From the NCBI GenBank assembly GCA_016787895.1, contig JAEUTN010000012.1, forward strand, positions 110,782 through 174,781: a stretch of DNA of 64,000 bases. Reading direction: 5' to 3'. The position numbers and the translations under genes are program-made. Positions 52,662 to 62,011 of the stretch are shown piece after piece (the first letter of the stretch is position 1; each line of letters opens with the position of its first letter). The stretch is from Bacteroidia bacterium (GTDB lineage Bacteria > Bacteroidota > Bacteroidia > B-17B0 > Aurantibacillaceae). The notes beneath the pieces are model-generated. The model ran no database searches and was not told where the DNA came from. It saw only the letters and a list, made by a program, of their open reading frames with translations.

Positions 52662-55600
52662 GAACATTTACTTTTATACGTTTATGTTTATTGTTTCATT
52701 TTTTCTCTTCCGCGCAAAACAGCGGGAATAGCTGGGTAAGGTTTTCTCAACAGTATTTTAAATTTCCGATTCATAAGGAAGGGCTTTACAGAATAGATTC
52801 CACTACCCTCTCCACTTATTTTAATCTGAACGGCATTGATCCCCGAAATTTTCAGTTGTTCATTAAAGGACAGGAACAACACCTGTATGTGAAAGGGGAA
52901 AACGACGGAGAAATCAACACCAACGATTACATTGAGTTTTACGCCAACAACCTGATGGGGGACGTGGATTCACTGATTTATACCTACAGCAAATACATCC
53001 CCAATCCATATGCTCCGTTGTTCAATGATACCCTTTACGGGTTTCTGACATTAAACACGTCGTTAAACAACAAACGCTACAGCCTCGAAACCGATACCAA
53101 CACGGCACTTTATCCGGCAGCCGATTATGTTTATGCCGATAAACTTCTTACGAGCAGCAACAATTACAATTTTGTTGAGGAATACATTGAGGATGTGCCC
53201 GGAGACCCAAGGTACACGCAGGCCGAGGGCAAGGGACTTTACTTTTCAGGAAACAGTTTTATCAGTACAAGTTTCAGTCCACTTCAGAATTATACCCTGA
53301 ATCCGCTTCCGCTTAGGCTGAGTTTAAATTTTTCAGGTGCCACCAAAAACTTTGCGGTTTCGGGTAACGACCATCATCTGCGTTTAACTTATTCCGATGC
53401 CGGAGGAAACCCGGTGATTCTTTTCGATACCTTGTTTTATGGTTACGCTCCTATTCGAAAAACCCTGAACATACCACCTTTGACTTTGGGCAGCAGCAGC
53501 AATTTTACCCTGGCCTCCCTCATCTCACCATCCATTACAGCAAGCTCTAATGGCACAGTGCTTCACTTTTTAAAATTAACCTACCCGCAAACCCTGCACC
53601 TCAACAACCTCTCTTTCTCAAAATTTTATGCAGAGGATGCGCCTTCCTCCTCTAAAGCCTTTTATAATTTCAGCAATTTTAATTACGGCAGCTCACAACA
53701 AGTGATTTTATTGGACCTTGACAATGGCAAACGAATACAAACTACAATTAACCCTCCTTTTGTAAGAGCTGTTATTCCCGATGGAAACGGTATAAAAAAA
53801 TGTGTGTTGGTGGCTGAAATGGATACCCTGGTGATTAAAAAGCTGATTCCGGTAAACACCACAGGCTATTTTACCGATTTCACAGCAACAACATCCAACA
53901 AACCTTTTGTGATGGTGTATCACAAATCCTTACAAAGTTCAGCTCAGGCCTACCGCAATTACCGCAGTTCCCCATCCGGTGGTTCCTATGATGTTATTTT
54001 TGCGGATGTTCAGGAATTATATGAACAATATGCTTACGGCATTAACAAACACCCGGTGGCCATTCGTCAATTTTTGAAACACCTCAGCGATAGTTTGAAC
54101 ACACCACCCCAATTTGTTTTGCTCATCGGAAAAGGTATTCAACTTCAAAACATCACAACGGCGCAACAAAACCAAAATTTAGTTCCTACCATGGGTATTC
54201 CGAGCAGCGACCATTTGCTGAGCGCCTCACTCAACACTGCCAACGGGAGTTTTTTAGTGCCCGATATCCCCATAGGGCGACTCTCAGCCCTGAGCAATAC
54301 GGAAGTGAACCAATACCTCGGCAAAGTTCAGCAGCACGAAAGTTCATCGCAAGCCGATTGGAAAAAACAGGTCCTGCATTTTATTGGAAGTAATGACGAT
54401 GGTGAACTCAACACGTTTTCTTACTTTATGGACACCTATAAACAAAAGGTGGAGGACACCTTATTTGGAGCTAAGGTCACAACTTTTAAGAAAAATACTT
54501 CAGCTCCTATTCAAAGTGACCTCAGCGACAGCATTGTGAAAACCATGAGCAAGGGCGCGGCTCTGGTGAATTTTTTCGGGCACGGTGCCACACAAAATCT
54601 GGGTATGGCCATTGAAGATCCTTATAAATTCAATAATCAGGGGCGTTATCCTTTTTTTATCGCGAATTCGTGTTACAGCGGAAATGTATTTCTGCACAAT
54701 GTCCAAAATTCGGTGAGTCACAATTACGTGTTCGCCAACCAAAGGGGAAGCATTGGCTATATCGCCACAACAACAGAGTCGTACGATAGCCGCTTGCATC
54801 AATTCAGCCGAACCTTTTACGATGCCTTCAGTACCAGTCATTATTACAAATCCATTGGTGAGGTGATTCAAAAAGCCATTCAGGATCATACCAACTCCGC
54901 CGATTCCTTAACCCGTTTTATAGGCTTGCAGGAAATTCTGCATGGCGATCCTTCTTTGAAAATCGGAAATGGCGATCAAACGGATTATGTGTTAACTAAT
55001 GCCGATGTAAAATTTGACCTCAAAACCTACACCGATTCCATTGGCATTCGGGTGAGTTATATGAACTCCGGCAAAGCGCTAGCCGATAGCTTCAGTCTCA
55101 GAGTCAGCCGAACCTTCCCAAACAACGACACGGCGCTGTATCTGCATCGCGTGAAAGCACCTTATTATCTCGACAGTTTAAAGTTTTTTGTTCCGATTGA
55201 CTTCAACAGAGGCATAGGATTGAATCAATTTTCGGTGAAGGTGGACGAATACAATGAAATTGCCGAAAGCAATGAAAATAACAACGCGACAACCGGAAAC
55301 ATCGATCTGCTGATTTCAGGCAATGACCTTACACCCGTGTATCCATTTCGTTTTGCCATTGTTCCCCTTTCTTCCACCATCACTTTAAAGGCCAGCACTT
55401 CCGATCCCTTTGCTCCTGAGGGCGATTATGTTTTTCAACTGGATACCTCCGGCCAATTTAATCAGGTGTTGCAATCCAAAACCATTCGAAGTAAAGGCGG
55501 GGTTTTAGAATGGACCGTTACCCTGCCTTACAAGGACAGTACGGTGTATTTCTGGAGGGTGAGCCGCGACAGCACCGGTCCTCAAAATGGATTTCTCTGG

Positions 55601-57691
55601 AAAGAGAGCTCCTTTCAAACCATTGGTACAAAACGGGGTTGGTCACAGGCGCATTTTAACCAATTCAAAACAGACAAGTACCAATACATCTTGCAAAACA
55701 AAAACAAACGGCAATTTGAATTTCTGAAAAGCAGGAATTCTGTTTTCTGCCGAACCGGAAACGCTGGCATTAATTCATCTTCCCCTTTGATGGCATGGGA
55801 AAACATTAACTTTTACTTTAATGGTGTAAAGATGAGTGAATTTGGCTGTACGGCCAATGGCTGGAATTTTGTGGTGTTTGATTCGCTGAGTGGTTTGCCG
55901 CAAGTGGTTAAAACCAATTCGAATATCCCCAGTCCGGGTATTTACAACAACTGTATTTGCAATTCAACCGATCAGTATTTTTATTCCTTCTGTGCCTTCA
56001 ACAGTTGCGGGATTGTGAACTGGCAAACCAACATGGAGAATTTTATCAATGCCATTGCTCCGAATCAATACGTGTTGGCATACAGCATTGGTTTATTGGG
56101 CGGTAATGCGCAAGTCTCTACCTATGCCCCCTCCCTGAAAAATGCTTTTAAAACCTTAGGTGCCAATCAAACCATGATAGCAGCGGATACCCTGCCCCGG
56201 ATTCTCTTCGGCAAAAAAGGGATGGTACAAGGCCAGGCCCATGAAACCATTGGTGCAAATTACGCCAGCGTGATTACCCAAAACGACAGCATCACCGGCA
56301 AATGGTTCAATGGAAGCATCAGTTCAGAAATTGTGGGTCCTGCTTTGCGTTGGGAAAGTTTGCATTGGAGAGTAAAGGCTCTGGAAACCGGAAGTTCCGA
56401 CACTACTGTTTTGAAGCTGATTGGAATTCGTTGGAATGGAGATGTGGACACCTTGTTTACATTTAATCAAACCCAAAGCGATGTTAGCGATTTGCAAAAT
56501 TACATCTCCGCGCAAAACCATCCTTATCTGCAATTGGTGGCCTTTATGAAAGATGGCAAACAGCGCACGGCCCCGCAACTTGAGCGCTGGCAAGTGATTT
56601 ACGATGAAGCGGCTGAATGCGCGCTTAATCCTTTAAAAGGTTTTGAAGCATTGAACGATACCCTTATGCAAGGAGATGAAGTTGGCTTTGTGGTGCCCAT
56701 TGAAAACATCGGACAAAGTAATTTTAGCGACAGTTTACTTATCACTTACTGGCTTGAAGATGCCAACCTGAATCAAATTCCGCTTCCGAAAAAAATGAAA
56801 GTTCCACCTTTTGCTCCGGGTCAAATTTTTCTCGACACATTAAAATTAAACAGCACCAACATCAGCGGCGACAATGCGTTGTGGATTTACGCGAACCCTT
56901 CAGGACAAGTGGGTTATCAGGCGGAGCAACACCAGTTCAACAACATTGGCCGTTTTGCTTTTAAAGTGAATACCGACGTCACTAATCCTTTACTGGATGT
57001 CACCTTTGATGGCAGACGAATCATGAACAAAGATCTGGTTTCGGCAAAACCCATTATTTTAATCAGCGTGAAAGATGAAAATAAATTTCTGGCGCTCAAC
57101 GATACTTCTGCTTTTGAAATTTACATTCAAAAACCAGGACAAACTACTCCTCAGCGTTTGGCCTTTGGCAGCGAGCTGGCGTTCAGCCCCGGCTCTTTGC
57201 CAAAAAACTCCTGCAGCATCAGCTATGAACCTGTATTTGTTACGGATGGCACCTACACCTTAACCGCTCAGGCCAAAGACAGAAGCAATAACCTTTCGGC
57301 CAAAAGCAGTTATAAAATTCAGTTTGATATACAGCAAAAGCCCGGAATCACCCAGGTACTCAATTACCCGAATCCCTTCAGCAGCAGCACCCGTTTTGTG
57401 TTTACACTCACAGGCAGCGAAGTGCCGGAAGTGTTTACGATTCAGATTATGACCATCAGCGGAAAGCTGGTGCGCGAAATCACCAAAGATGAATTAGGTG
57501 AGATTCACATCGGAAGGAACATCAGCAGTTATGCCTGGGATGGGAAAGACACTTACGGAGACAAACTCGGCAATGGGGTTTACCTGTACAGAATTATTAC
57601 CCGACTGAATGGTGAAGCCATGGAACTGAATAGTTCTGCAGCTGATCAGTATTTCAAAAAGGAGTTCGGAAAAATGGTCATCCTGCGTTAG
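52658..57691 (+). CDS. PorU2-like C25 family cysteine peptidase / T9SS sortase
   Basis: A 1677-residue exported gingipain-family (C25) protein. It starts with GTG at 52658 and a signal peptide (about 1-20). The catalytic region, residues about 430-790, includes the His in NFFGHGATQNLG (about 641) and the Cys in FIANSCYSGN (about 672). Behind it lie CARDB-like immunoglobulin modules (NEIAESNENNN). The end is a FlgD-like/T9SS-type module from NYPNPFSSSTRF to WDGKDTYGDKLGNGVYLYRI. It is longer than PorU of Porphyromonas (about 1150), matching the PorU2 sortase class of Sphingobacteria. The overlap with the PorV2 gene supports a sortase role, processing T9SS cargo. Confidence 0.85.
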   Translation: MRTFTFIRLCLLFHFFSSAQNSGNSWVRFSQQYFKFPIHKEGLYRIDSTTLSTYFNLNGIDPRNFQLFIKGQEQHLYVKGENDGEINTNDYIEFYANNLMGDVDSLIYTYSKYIPNPYAPLFNDTLYGFLTLNTSLNNKRYSLETDTNTALYPAADYVYADKLLTSSNNYNFVEEYIEDVPGDPRYTQAEGKGLYFSGNSFISTSFSPLQNYTLNPLPLRLSLNFSGATKNFAVSGNDHHLRLTYSDAGGNPVILFDTLFYGYAPIRKTLNIPPLTLGSSSNFTLASLISPSITASSNGTVLHFLKLTYPQTLHLNNLSFSKFYAEDAPSSSKAFYNFSNFNYGSSQQVILLDLDNGKRIQTTINPPFVRAVIPDGNGIKKCVLVAEMDTLVIKKLIPVNTTGYFTDFTATTSNKPFVMVYHKSLQSSAQAYRNYRSSPSGGSYDVIFADVQELYEQYAYGINKHPVAIRQFLKHLSDSLNTPPQFVLLIGKGIQLQNITTAQQNQNLVPTMGIPSSDHLLSASLNTANGSFLVPDIPIGRLSALSNTEVNQYLGKVQQHESSSQADWKKQVLHFIGSNDDGELNTFSYFMDTYKQKVEDTLFGAKVTTFKKNTSAPIQSDLSDSIVKTMSKGAALVNFFGHGATQNLGMAIEDPYKFNNQGRYPFFIANSCYSGNVFLHNVQNSVSHNYVFANQRGSIGYIATTTESYDSRLHQFSRTFYDAFSTSHYYKSIGEVIQKAIQDHTNSADSLTRFIGLQEILHGDPSLKIGNGDQTDYVLTNADVKFDLKTYTDSIGIRVSYMNSGKALADSFSLRVSRTFPNNDTALYLHRVKAPYYLDSLKFFVPIDFNRGIGLNQFSVKVDEYNEIAESNENNNATTGNIDLLISGNDLTPVYPFRFAIVPLSSTITLKASTSDPFAPEGDYVFQLDTSGQFNQVLQSKTIRSKGGVLEWTVTLPYKDSTVYFWRVSRDSTGPQNGFLWKESSFQTIGTKRGWSQAHFNQFKTDKYQYILQNKNKRQFEFLKSRNSVFCRTGNAGINSSSPLMAWENINFYFNGVKMSEFGCTANGWNFVVFDSLSGLPQVVKTNSNIPSPGIYNNCICNSTDQYFYSFCAFNSCGIVNWQTNMENFINAIAPNQYVLAYSIGLLGGNAQVSTYAPSLKNAFKTLGANQTMIAADTLPRILFGKKGMVQGQAHETIGANYASVITQNDSITGKWFNGSISSEIVGPALRWESLHWRVKALETGSSDTTVLKLIGIRWNGDVDTLFTFNQTQSDVSDLQNYISAQNHPYLQLVAFMKDGKQRTAPQLERWQVIYDEAAECALNPLKGFEALNDTLMQGDEVGFVVPIENIGQSNFSDSLLITYWLEDANLNQIPLPKKMKVPPFAPGQIFLDTLKLNSTNISGDNALWIYANPSGQVGYQAEQHQFNNIGRFAFKVNTDVTNPLLDVTFDGRRIMNKDLVSAKPIILISVKDENKFLALNDTSAFEIYIQKPGQTTPQRLAFGSELAFSPGSLPKNSCSISYEPVFVTDGTYTLTAQAKDRSNNLSAKSSYKIQFDIQQKPGITQVLNYPNPFSSSTRFVFTLTGSEVPEVFTIQIMTISGKLVREITKDELGEIHIGRNISSYAWDGKDTYGDKLGNGVYLYRIITRLNGEAMELNSSAADQYFKKEFGKMVILR

Positions 57692-57710
57692 CGACACTCC
57701 AAAACAAAAA

Positions 57711-57734
57711 AACCCCTGCCGTAGCAGAGGTTTT
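57711..57734. terminator. bidirectional intrinsic terminator
   Basis: AACCCCTGC/GCAGAGGTT (one mismatch) around a CGTA loop, 57711-57732, between the convergent porU2-like gene and the cyclophilin-FKBP gene. On the minus strand seven or more T follow; on the plus strand only four. Confidence 0.78.
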
Positions 57735-57753
57735 CAAAACAATTCAAAGTCGT

Positions 57754-58797
57754 TTATTTGTTGACTTTGATTAACTCAATTTCAAAGATGAGGGTGCTGT
57801 TGGGAGGAATTGCTCCAGGATACCCTTGCTCTCCATAGGCCAAAGCCGGAGGAATGATAAACTTGTATTTAGCACCTTCTTTCATCAGCTGAACACCTTC
57901 TGTCCAGCCTTTGATCACCTGGTTTAAACCAAAAGTTGCAGGTTGTCCGCGCTGAACACTGCTGTCGAATATTTTTCCATCAAGAAACATTCCGGTATAA
58001 TGAACTGTTACATTATCATTTGCAGCAGGTGAAGCACCGGTGCCTTCTTTTTCAACCATGTAACGTAATCCGCTGGGTGTAGAAATAGCGCCGGCAAACA
58101 TTTTGTCAAGCGCTTCTTTTTGAGCTTTTAATTTGGCAGCTTCTTTTTCGGCGATGTTGTTTTTTTCTGTTTCAAACACTTTTGCAGCATCAAAAGCTTC
58201 TGCCTCTTTTCCTTTGCGAAGGATGGTTACTTTTACTATGGTATCGTTGCCTACTATGGCGTCAACCACATTTTGTCCGGTGATCACATGACCAAAAACC
58301 GTGTGTTTACCATCCAACCAAGGGGTTGGCACGTGTGTGATAAAAAATTGTGAACCATTGGTTCCGGGGCCGGCATTGGCCATGCTCAAAATACCGGGAA
58401 CGTTGTGTTTTAAAGTGGTATCAATTTCATCAGGGAAAGCGTAACCCGGTCCGGATGTTCCGTCTCCTTTAGGACAACCACCCTGAATCATGAATTTTGG
58501 AATCACACGGTGAAACTTCAATCCATCGTAATAGGGAGTGCCTTCGGGTTTCACGTTGTTTTTAATTGTTCCCTCTGCCAAACCAACAAAATTGGCAACA
58601 GTCATTGGAGTTTTTTTGAATTCGAGTAAGGTATAGATGTCTCCCTTTTTGGTTTCAAACCTGGCGTACATGCCATCGGCCTGAGTGCTTAAAAATTCTT
58701 TGTCCATTTTGCTTAATTTAGGTTTGCCTTTACTTTGCGCCATACCTGAGGCAGATACCAGAGAGAAGGCAGCGAGAAATAAAATTGCTTTTTTCAT
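57754..58797 (-). CDS. cyclophilin-FKBP fusion prolyl isomerase
   Basis: Exported dual immunophilin of 347 residues: signal peptide (about 1-20), cyclophilin domain (about 42-200), charged linker, and FKBP domain (about 240-347). Both active sites are intact. The cyclophilin part has [19 protein letters not shown] and [10 protein letters not shown] (Arg55, Met61, Phe113, Trp121 and His126 positions all kept). The FKBP part has [23 protein letters not shown] and LAYGEQG. Fused cyclophilin-FKBP proteins are known as dual-family immunophilins in Flavobacteria, spirochaetes and Toxoplasma. It is the last gene in a four-gene PPIase run. Confidence 0.93.
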   Translation of the reverse strand: MKKAILFLAAFSLVSASGMAQSKGKPKLSKMDKEFLSTQADGMYARFETKKGDIYTLLEFKKTPMTVANFVGLAEGTIKNNVKPEGTPYYDGLKFHRVIPKFMIQGGCPKGDGTSGPGYAFPDEIDTTLKHNVPGILSMANAGPGTNGSQFFITHVPTPWLDGKHTVFGHVITGQNVVDAIVGNDTIVKVTILRKGKEAEAFDAAKVFETEKNNIAEKEAAKLKAQKEALDKMFAGAISTPSGLRYMVEKEGTGASPAANDNVTVHYTGMFLDGKIFDSSVQRGQPATFGLNQVIKGWTEGVQLMKEGAKYKFIIPPALAYGEQGYPGAIPPNSTLIFEIELIKVNK

Positions 58798-58841
58798 AGT
58801 TATTGATTTGGTTTTTGGGTTCTCTGCAAAAACTTTGCCAC

Positions 58842-59804
58842 TTATTTTCCGGGCATGGCAGGCATTGCGGCCTCCTGAGGTGCAGCTTGTATATCAATAA
58901 GTTCAACATCAAATACCAGAGCACTGTAAGGGGCGATGCGCTCACCGGCACCATTTGGTCCGTAAGCCAGTGAAGAAGGCAACAACAAAGTTGCTTTACC
59001 GCCCACCTTCATCAGTTGAAGGGCTTCGGTCCAGCCTCTGATCACCTGATTGAGCTGGAACACAGCCGGTTCTCCTCTTTCAACAGAGCTGTCGAAAATG
59101 GTACCATCCAGAAGTTTTCCGGTATAGTGTACTTTAACCATGTCCGTTTCTTTTGGTGATGCTCCTGAACCCTTTTTTGTTTCAATGAAGTACAAGCCTG
59201 AAGCGGTGGGTTTAACCTTTATTTTGTTTTCTGCTACGTATTTATCAATGGCAGGTTGTTCCAATGGTTGCAGCTCCTTAGCCATAGCTTCGCGCTGTTT
59301 CATCATCGCCTCTTGTTCCTCCATTTGCTTTTTGCGCATGGCTTCCATTTCGGCTTTTGGAGTGATTTCCTTCAAACAAAAAATGGCTTTGATATGGTCG
59401 CCCGGTTTAAACCCTTTGGGCAGTTCGTTTGCTTTCTGTGTTTTCAGAAAGAAAGAGTCGGCCGACACAATAAACGCGGCGCTATCACCCACGGTCATCA
59501 TTTTTAATCCATCTTCCAAACTTCCGTTGAAGGAGGTCATAACCGGAGCCAGGCTTGCGCATCCGCTGCCATCGCGGCTCACGTCTTTTGAATTCACAAT
59601 CACCGAGTCGTTTCCTTCTTTCATGATGATGTAACGAAGCACGATACCATCCCCATCCTGCACTTTTGTGCCGGTTTCGTTTTGATTAAAAAACTTGTAA
59701 TGTAATCCACTGTCGTCTTTGGTGAACCCTTCAAATTCAGAATTCTTGCAGGCGGTGAACAACAAGGCCGTTACCGATACCCCAAGCAGGCTTAATTTTT
59801 TCAT
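58842..59804 (-). CDS. FKBP-type prolyl isomerase lipoprotein
   Basis: A 320-residue lipoprotein (signal and lipobox LLFTAC, Cys19). The C-terminal FKBP domain (about 215-310) has a complete active site: [32 protein letters not shown] and LAYGPNG. The N-terminal half, about 30-150, has the pattern of a second FKBP fold ([12 protein letters not shown], then [15 protein letters not shown]) without the catalytic residues, connected by a Met/Gln/Glu/Lys-rich helix. It overlaps the next gene upstream by four bases (ATGA). It should be anchored to a membrane and act in the periplasm. Confidence 0.9.
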   Translation of the reverse strand: MKKLSLLGVSVTALLFTACKNSEFEGFTKDDSGLHYKFFNQNETGTKVQDGDGIVLRYIIMKEGNDSVIVNSKDVSRDGSGCASLAPVMTSFNGSLEDGLKMMTVGDSAAFIVSADSFFLKTQKANELPKGFKPGDHIKAIFCLKEITPKAEMEAMRKKQMEEQEAMMKQREAMAKELQPLEQPAIDKYVAENKIKVKPTASGLYFIETKKGSGASPKETDMVKVHYTGKLLDGTIFDSSVERGEPAVFQLNQVIRGWTEALQLMKVGGKATLLLPSSLAYGPNGAGERIAPYSALVFDVELIDIQAAPQEAAMPAMPGK

Positions 59805-60682
59805 TGTCTTTTTACTTCCGTTAATTTTAGATTATACAGCACCGGAGTATAAGGCGGAACAGTACCGTTACTGCTGCCATTTTCTCCAAATGCAAGCGCC
59901 GAAGGTAAGATTATTTTCGCAGTCTGACCCTCATTTAATTGACCCATAACATAATTTAGTCCTTTTACCATTTGGTCAGGAATGCCGTATATCAATTCAA
60001 AATCCGCCTTTGATTTCTCGAACACGCGGCCGTTTAAAAAACAACCTTCATAATTCACCATTAATCGATCGAGGGTTTTGAAATGCGCCGGGGGAGACCA
60101 GGGCGAAGGGCGTTGAACCCAGTAATAACCTAAACTGTCCTTGGCTTTGACAAAGGCTTCTTCTGTTTCAAAATAGTTCCGAATCAGGTCCAGTTCCCTG
60201 TTTTGCAGACTGTCCCTCAGGTTTTTAAATTCATGATTGCCAAGAAAGCGTTTGAGTTTTGCCCTTACTTTAACAATAGAATCTGACTGGCTGAAGCCGG
60301 GCACTCCCTGATATTTGAAATGCATTTGATAAAAAACAGCGGTTGGAATCAATAGTTCAAAACTATCTTTTAAAGCCCCTTTGGCCGCCCAATAATTTAA
60401 GGCTTTGGAAGTATCGGGGGCCTGCGCCGGAAGCACATACAAATCGTTGAAATTATTGAAGCTGTCCCAAAAAACAGAGTCGTTTTGCGTGCTGAAACTC
60501 AGGTCCAGCTGAATCCATTCCTTTTTTTGAACCGGTGTTTTTGAGGGTTGAAAGGACAACAAGCGGTAATAATACCCGGGAGGATAATAGGAATACACTT
60601 GTTTTTGATGCTCCCGGCAGGAAAGGCAAAACAACAAGGCCAAACCCAGACCTATGCAAAACCCATTAGAACACTTCCACAT
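59801..60682 (-). CDS. degenerate FKBP-like lipoprotein
   Basis: A 293-residue lipoprotein (start ATG at 60682; signal with Cys near residues 19-22) with a C-terminal FKBP-like domain. The fold markers are retained ([24 protein letters not shown]), but the active-site residues differ from FKBP12: Asp37 is Glu, Trp59 is Leu (MVKGLNYVM), Tyr82 is Phe and Phe99 is Tyr. Activity is doubtful. The N-terminal 170 residues are a divergent helical region I cannot assign. Overlaps its neighbours on both sides (17 and 4 bases), so it is translated from a polycistronic message. Confidence 0.78.
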   Translation of the reverse strand: MWKCSNGFCIGLGLALLFCLSCREHQKQVYSYYPPGYYYRLLSFQPSKTPVQKKEWIQLDLSFSTQNDSVFWDSFNNFNDLYVLPAQAPDTSKALNYWAAKGALKDSFELLIPTAVFYQMHFKYQGVPGFSQSDSIVKVRAKLKRFLGNHEFKNLRDSLQNRELDLIRNYFETEEAFVKAKDSLGYYWVQRPSPWSPPAHFKTLDRLMVNYEGCFLNGRVFEKSKADFELIYGIPDQMVKGLNYVMGQLNEGQTAKIILPSALAFGENGSSNGTVPPYTPVLYNLKLTEVKRQ

Positions 60683-61205
60683 TGTAAATAATGGGCATTT
60701 GAGGCGGGATTTTTTTAAAATCCCCAAGTAAACCGTGGGCCAGGTGAGAAGGAATGAGGAGGAGCGCTTTATCGCCCTTTTTGAGGTACTGCAAGCCCCT
60801 GTGAATACCGCTTTCAATTTGCTCCTGTTCCACTATAAAATGTTTTGTTCCGTCAACATCTGAACTGTAACACAAGCTGCCGTCCAGCAGATAAACGGTG
60901 TAGTTTAAGCTTACGGGCATGCCTTTGCGAATGCTGTCGCCCGAAGCAGAAGGTTTATACACATGGTAACGAACTCCTGAGGTGGTTTTTACAAATCGGA
61001 GTTGGTGCGAGCGTTCGTAGGCATCCATTTCATCCGACTCCTTTTGTAGAATCAGCTGATTGGCCACCACAAACTGGTCTTTTATTTTCTGCGTCGCCAC
61101 TTCCGGTGAAGTTACCCTTACTTCACCCTTTTCTTTGGTTTGACAGGAAACACAGACCAGGGTCAGTAGGATGGTGAAGAGTGAAAAGAGTTTGAAACAT
61201 CTCAT
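60666..61205 (-). CDS. GldI-like FKBP lipoprotein
   Basis: A 179-residue lipoprotein (signal with Cys about 21) with a single FKBP-type domain, similar in size and order to GldI of gliding Flavobacteria (DAYERSHQLRFVKTTSGVRY leading into the FKBP fold). GldI is a PPIase-like lipoprotein supporting T9SS and gliding. Active-site positions are altered: the FDSS region reads LCYSSDVD and the Trp59 region IESGIHRGLQ, and Tyr82 is His (LAHGLL). The gene starts the PPIase operon. I am confident of FKBP homology, less of orthology to GldI. Confidence 0.75.
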   Translation of the reverse strand: MRCFKLFSLFTILLTLVCVSCQTKEKGEVRVTSPEVATQKIKDQFVVANQLILQKESDEMDAYERSHQLRFVKTTSGVRYHVYKPSASGDSIRKGMPVSLNYTVYLLDGSLCYSSDVDGTKHFIVEQEQIESGIHRGLQYLKKGDKALLLIPSHLAHGLLGDFKKIPPQMPIIYNVEVF

Positions 61206-61212
61206 CGGATTC

Positions 61213-61220
61213 CAAAAGTA
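61213..61220 (-). promoter_or_regulatory. -7 promoter motif (TACTTTTG on the minus strand)
   Basis: CAAAAGTA on the plus strand, seven bases before the ATG of the first PPIase gene, in front of the four-gene minus-strand operon 57754-61205. Confidence 0.42.
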
Positions 61221-61271
61221 AACATTATCGAAAGATACTGAATGGAAGATGTAAGCAAAACTTAAATCCCT

Positions 61272-61279
61272 TACTTTTG
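61272..61279 (+). promoter_or_regulatory. -7 promoter motif TACTTTTG at the start of nth
   Basis: Exact TAnnTTTG. It overlaps the TTG at 61277, so the first codon is probably the GTG at 61286 and the mRNA nearly leaderless, unless another promoter further upstream is used. Confidence 0.35.
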
Positions 61280-61285
61280 AAGCCT

Positions 61286-62011
61286 GTGAATCTGAAAGAC
61301 CGCTACCGGAATGTGTTGGATTACTTTAGGGAACATGCCCCTTTGGCTGAAACCGAATTGCATTATTCCAATCCTTACGAACTACTGGTGGCCGTTATTT
61401 TAAGTGCCCAATGCACCGACAAACGAGTGAATCAGGTGACTCCCGCTTTGTTTAAGGATTATCCGGATGCCGAAAGTCTGGCGAAAGCCACGCCTGATGT
61501 TATCTTCACGTATATTCGCAGCGTGAGTTATCCCAACAACAAAGCCAAACACCTGGCCGGCATGGCTCAAATGCTGGTGAAGGAGTTTAAGAACAAAGTG
61601 CCCGATAAGGTGGAAGACCTGATTCAACTGCCTGGTGTTGGAAGGAAAACCGCCAATGTGATTGCTTCGGTGGTTTACAATCAACCCACCGTGGCCGTTG
61701 ACACCCACGTGTTCAGGGTAAGCAACCGAATTGGATTGACCCGCAATGTAAAAACCCCGCTGCAATCTGAATTGCAACTGATCAAACACATTCCCAAAGA
61801 ATGGATTCCCAAGGCTCACCATTGGCTGATTTTACACGGCAGGTACATTTGCCTCGCCCGCAGCCCAAAATGTGAACTCTGCGGAATTCAGGCCTTTTGC
61901 CAATATTATTCTAAACAACATTCTAAACAAGATCTTACCAAAACTGTTAAACCTAAAATAAGCCATCATGAAAAAAAAGTCAAAAAAAACGTCGGCCAAA
62001 AAAGCGATTAA
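61286..62011 (+). CDS. nth: endonuclease III
   Basis: DNA glycosylase/AP lyase of base excision repair that removes oxidised pyrimidines. About 241 residues. The helix-hairpin-helix LPGVGRKTANVIASV carries the catalytic Lys, VAVDTHVFRVSNR the catalytic Asp, and the iron-sulfur loop CLARSPKCELCGIQAFC has the CX6CX2CX5C pattern. Start is GTG at 61286 (TTG at 61277 overlaps the promoter motif). The last 15 codons overlap the start of the next gene in another frame and encode a basic tail (SHHEKKVKKNVGQKSD). The overlap suggests co-translation with the peroxiredoxin fusion. Confidence 0.93.
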   Translation: MNLKDRYRNVLDYFREHAPLAETELHYSNPYELLVAVILSAQCTDKRVNQVTPALFKDYPDAESLAKATPDVIFTYIRSVSYPNNKAKHLAGMAQMLVKEFKNKVPDKVEDLIQLPGVGRKTANVIASVVYNQPTVAVDTHVFRVSNRIGLTRNVKTPLQSELQLIKHIPKEWIPKAHHWLILHGRYICLARSPKCELCGIQAFCQYYSKQHSKQDLTKTVKPKISHHEKKVKKNVGQKSD

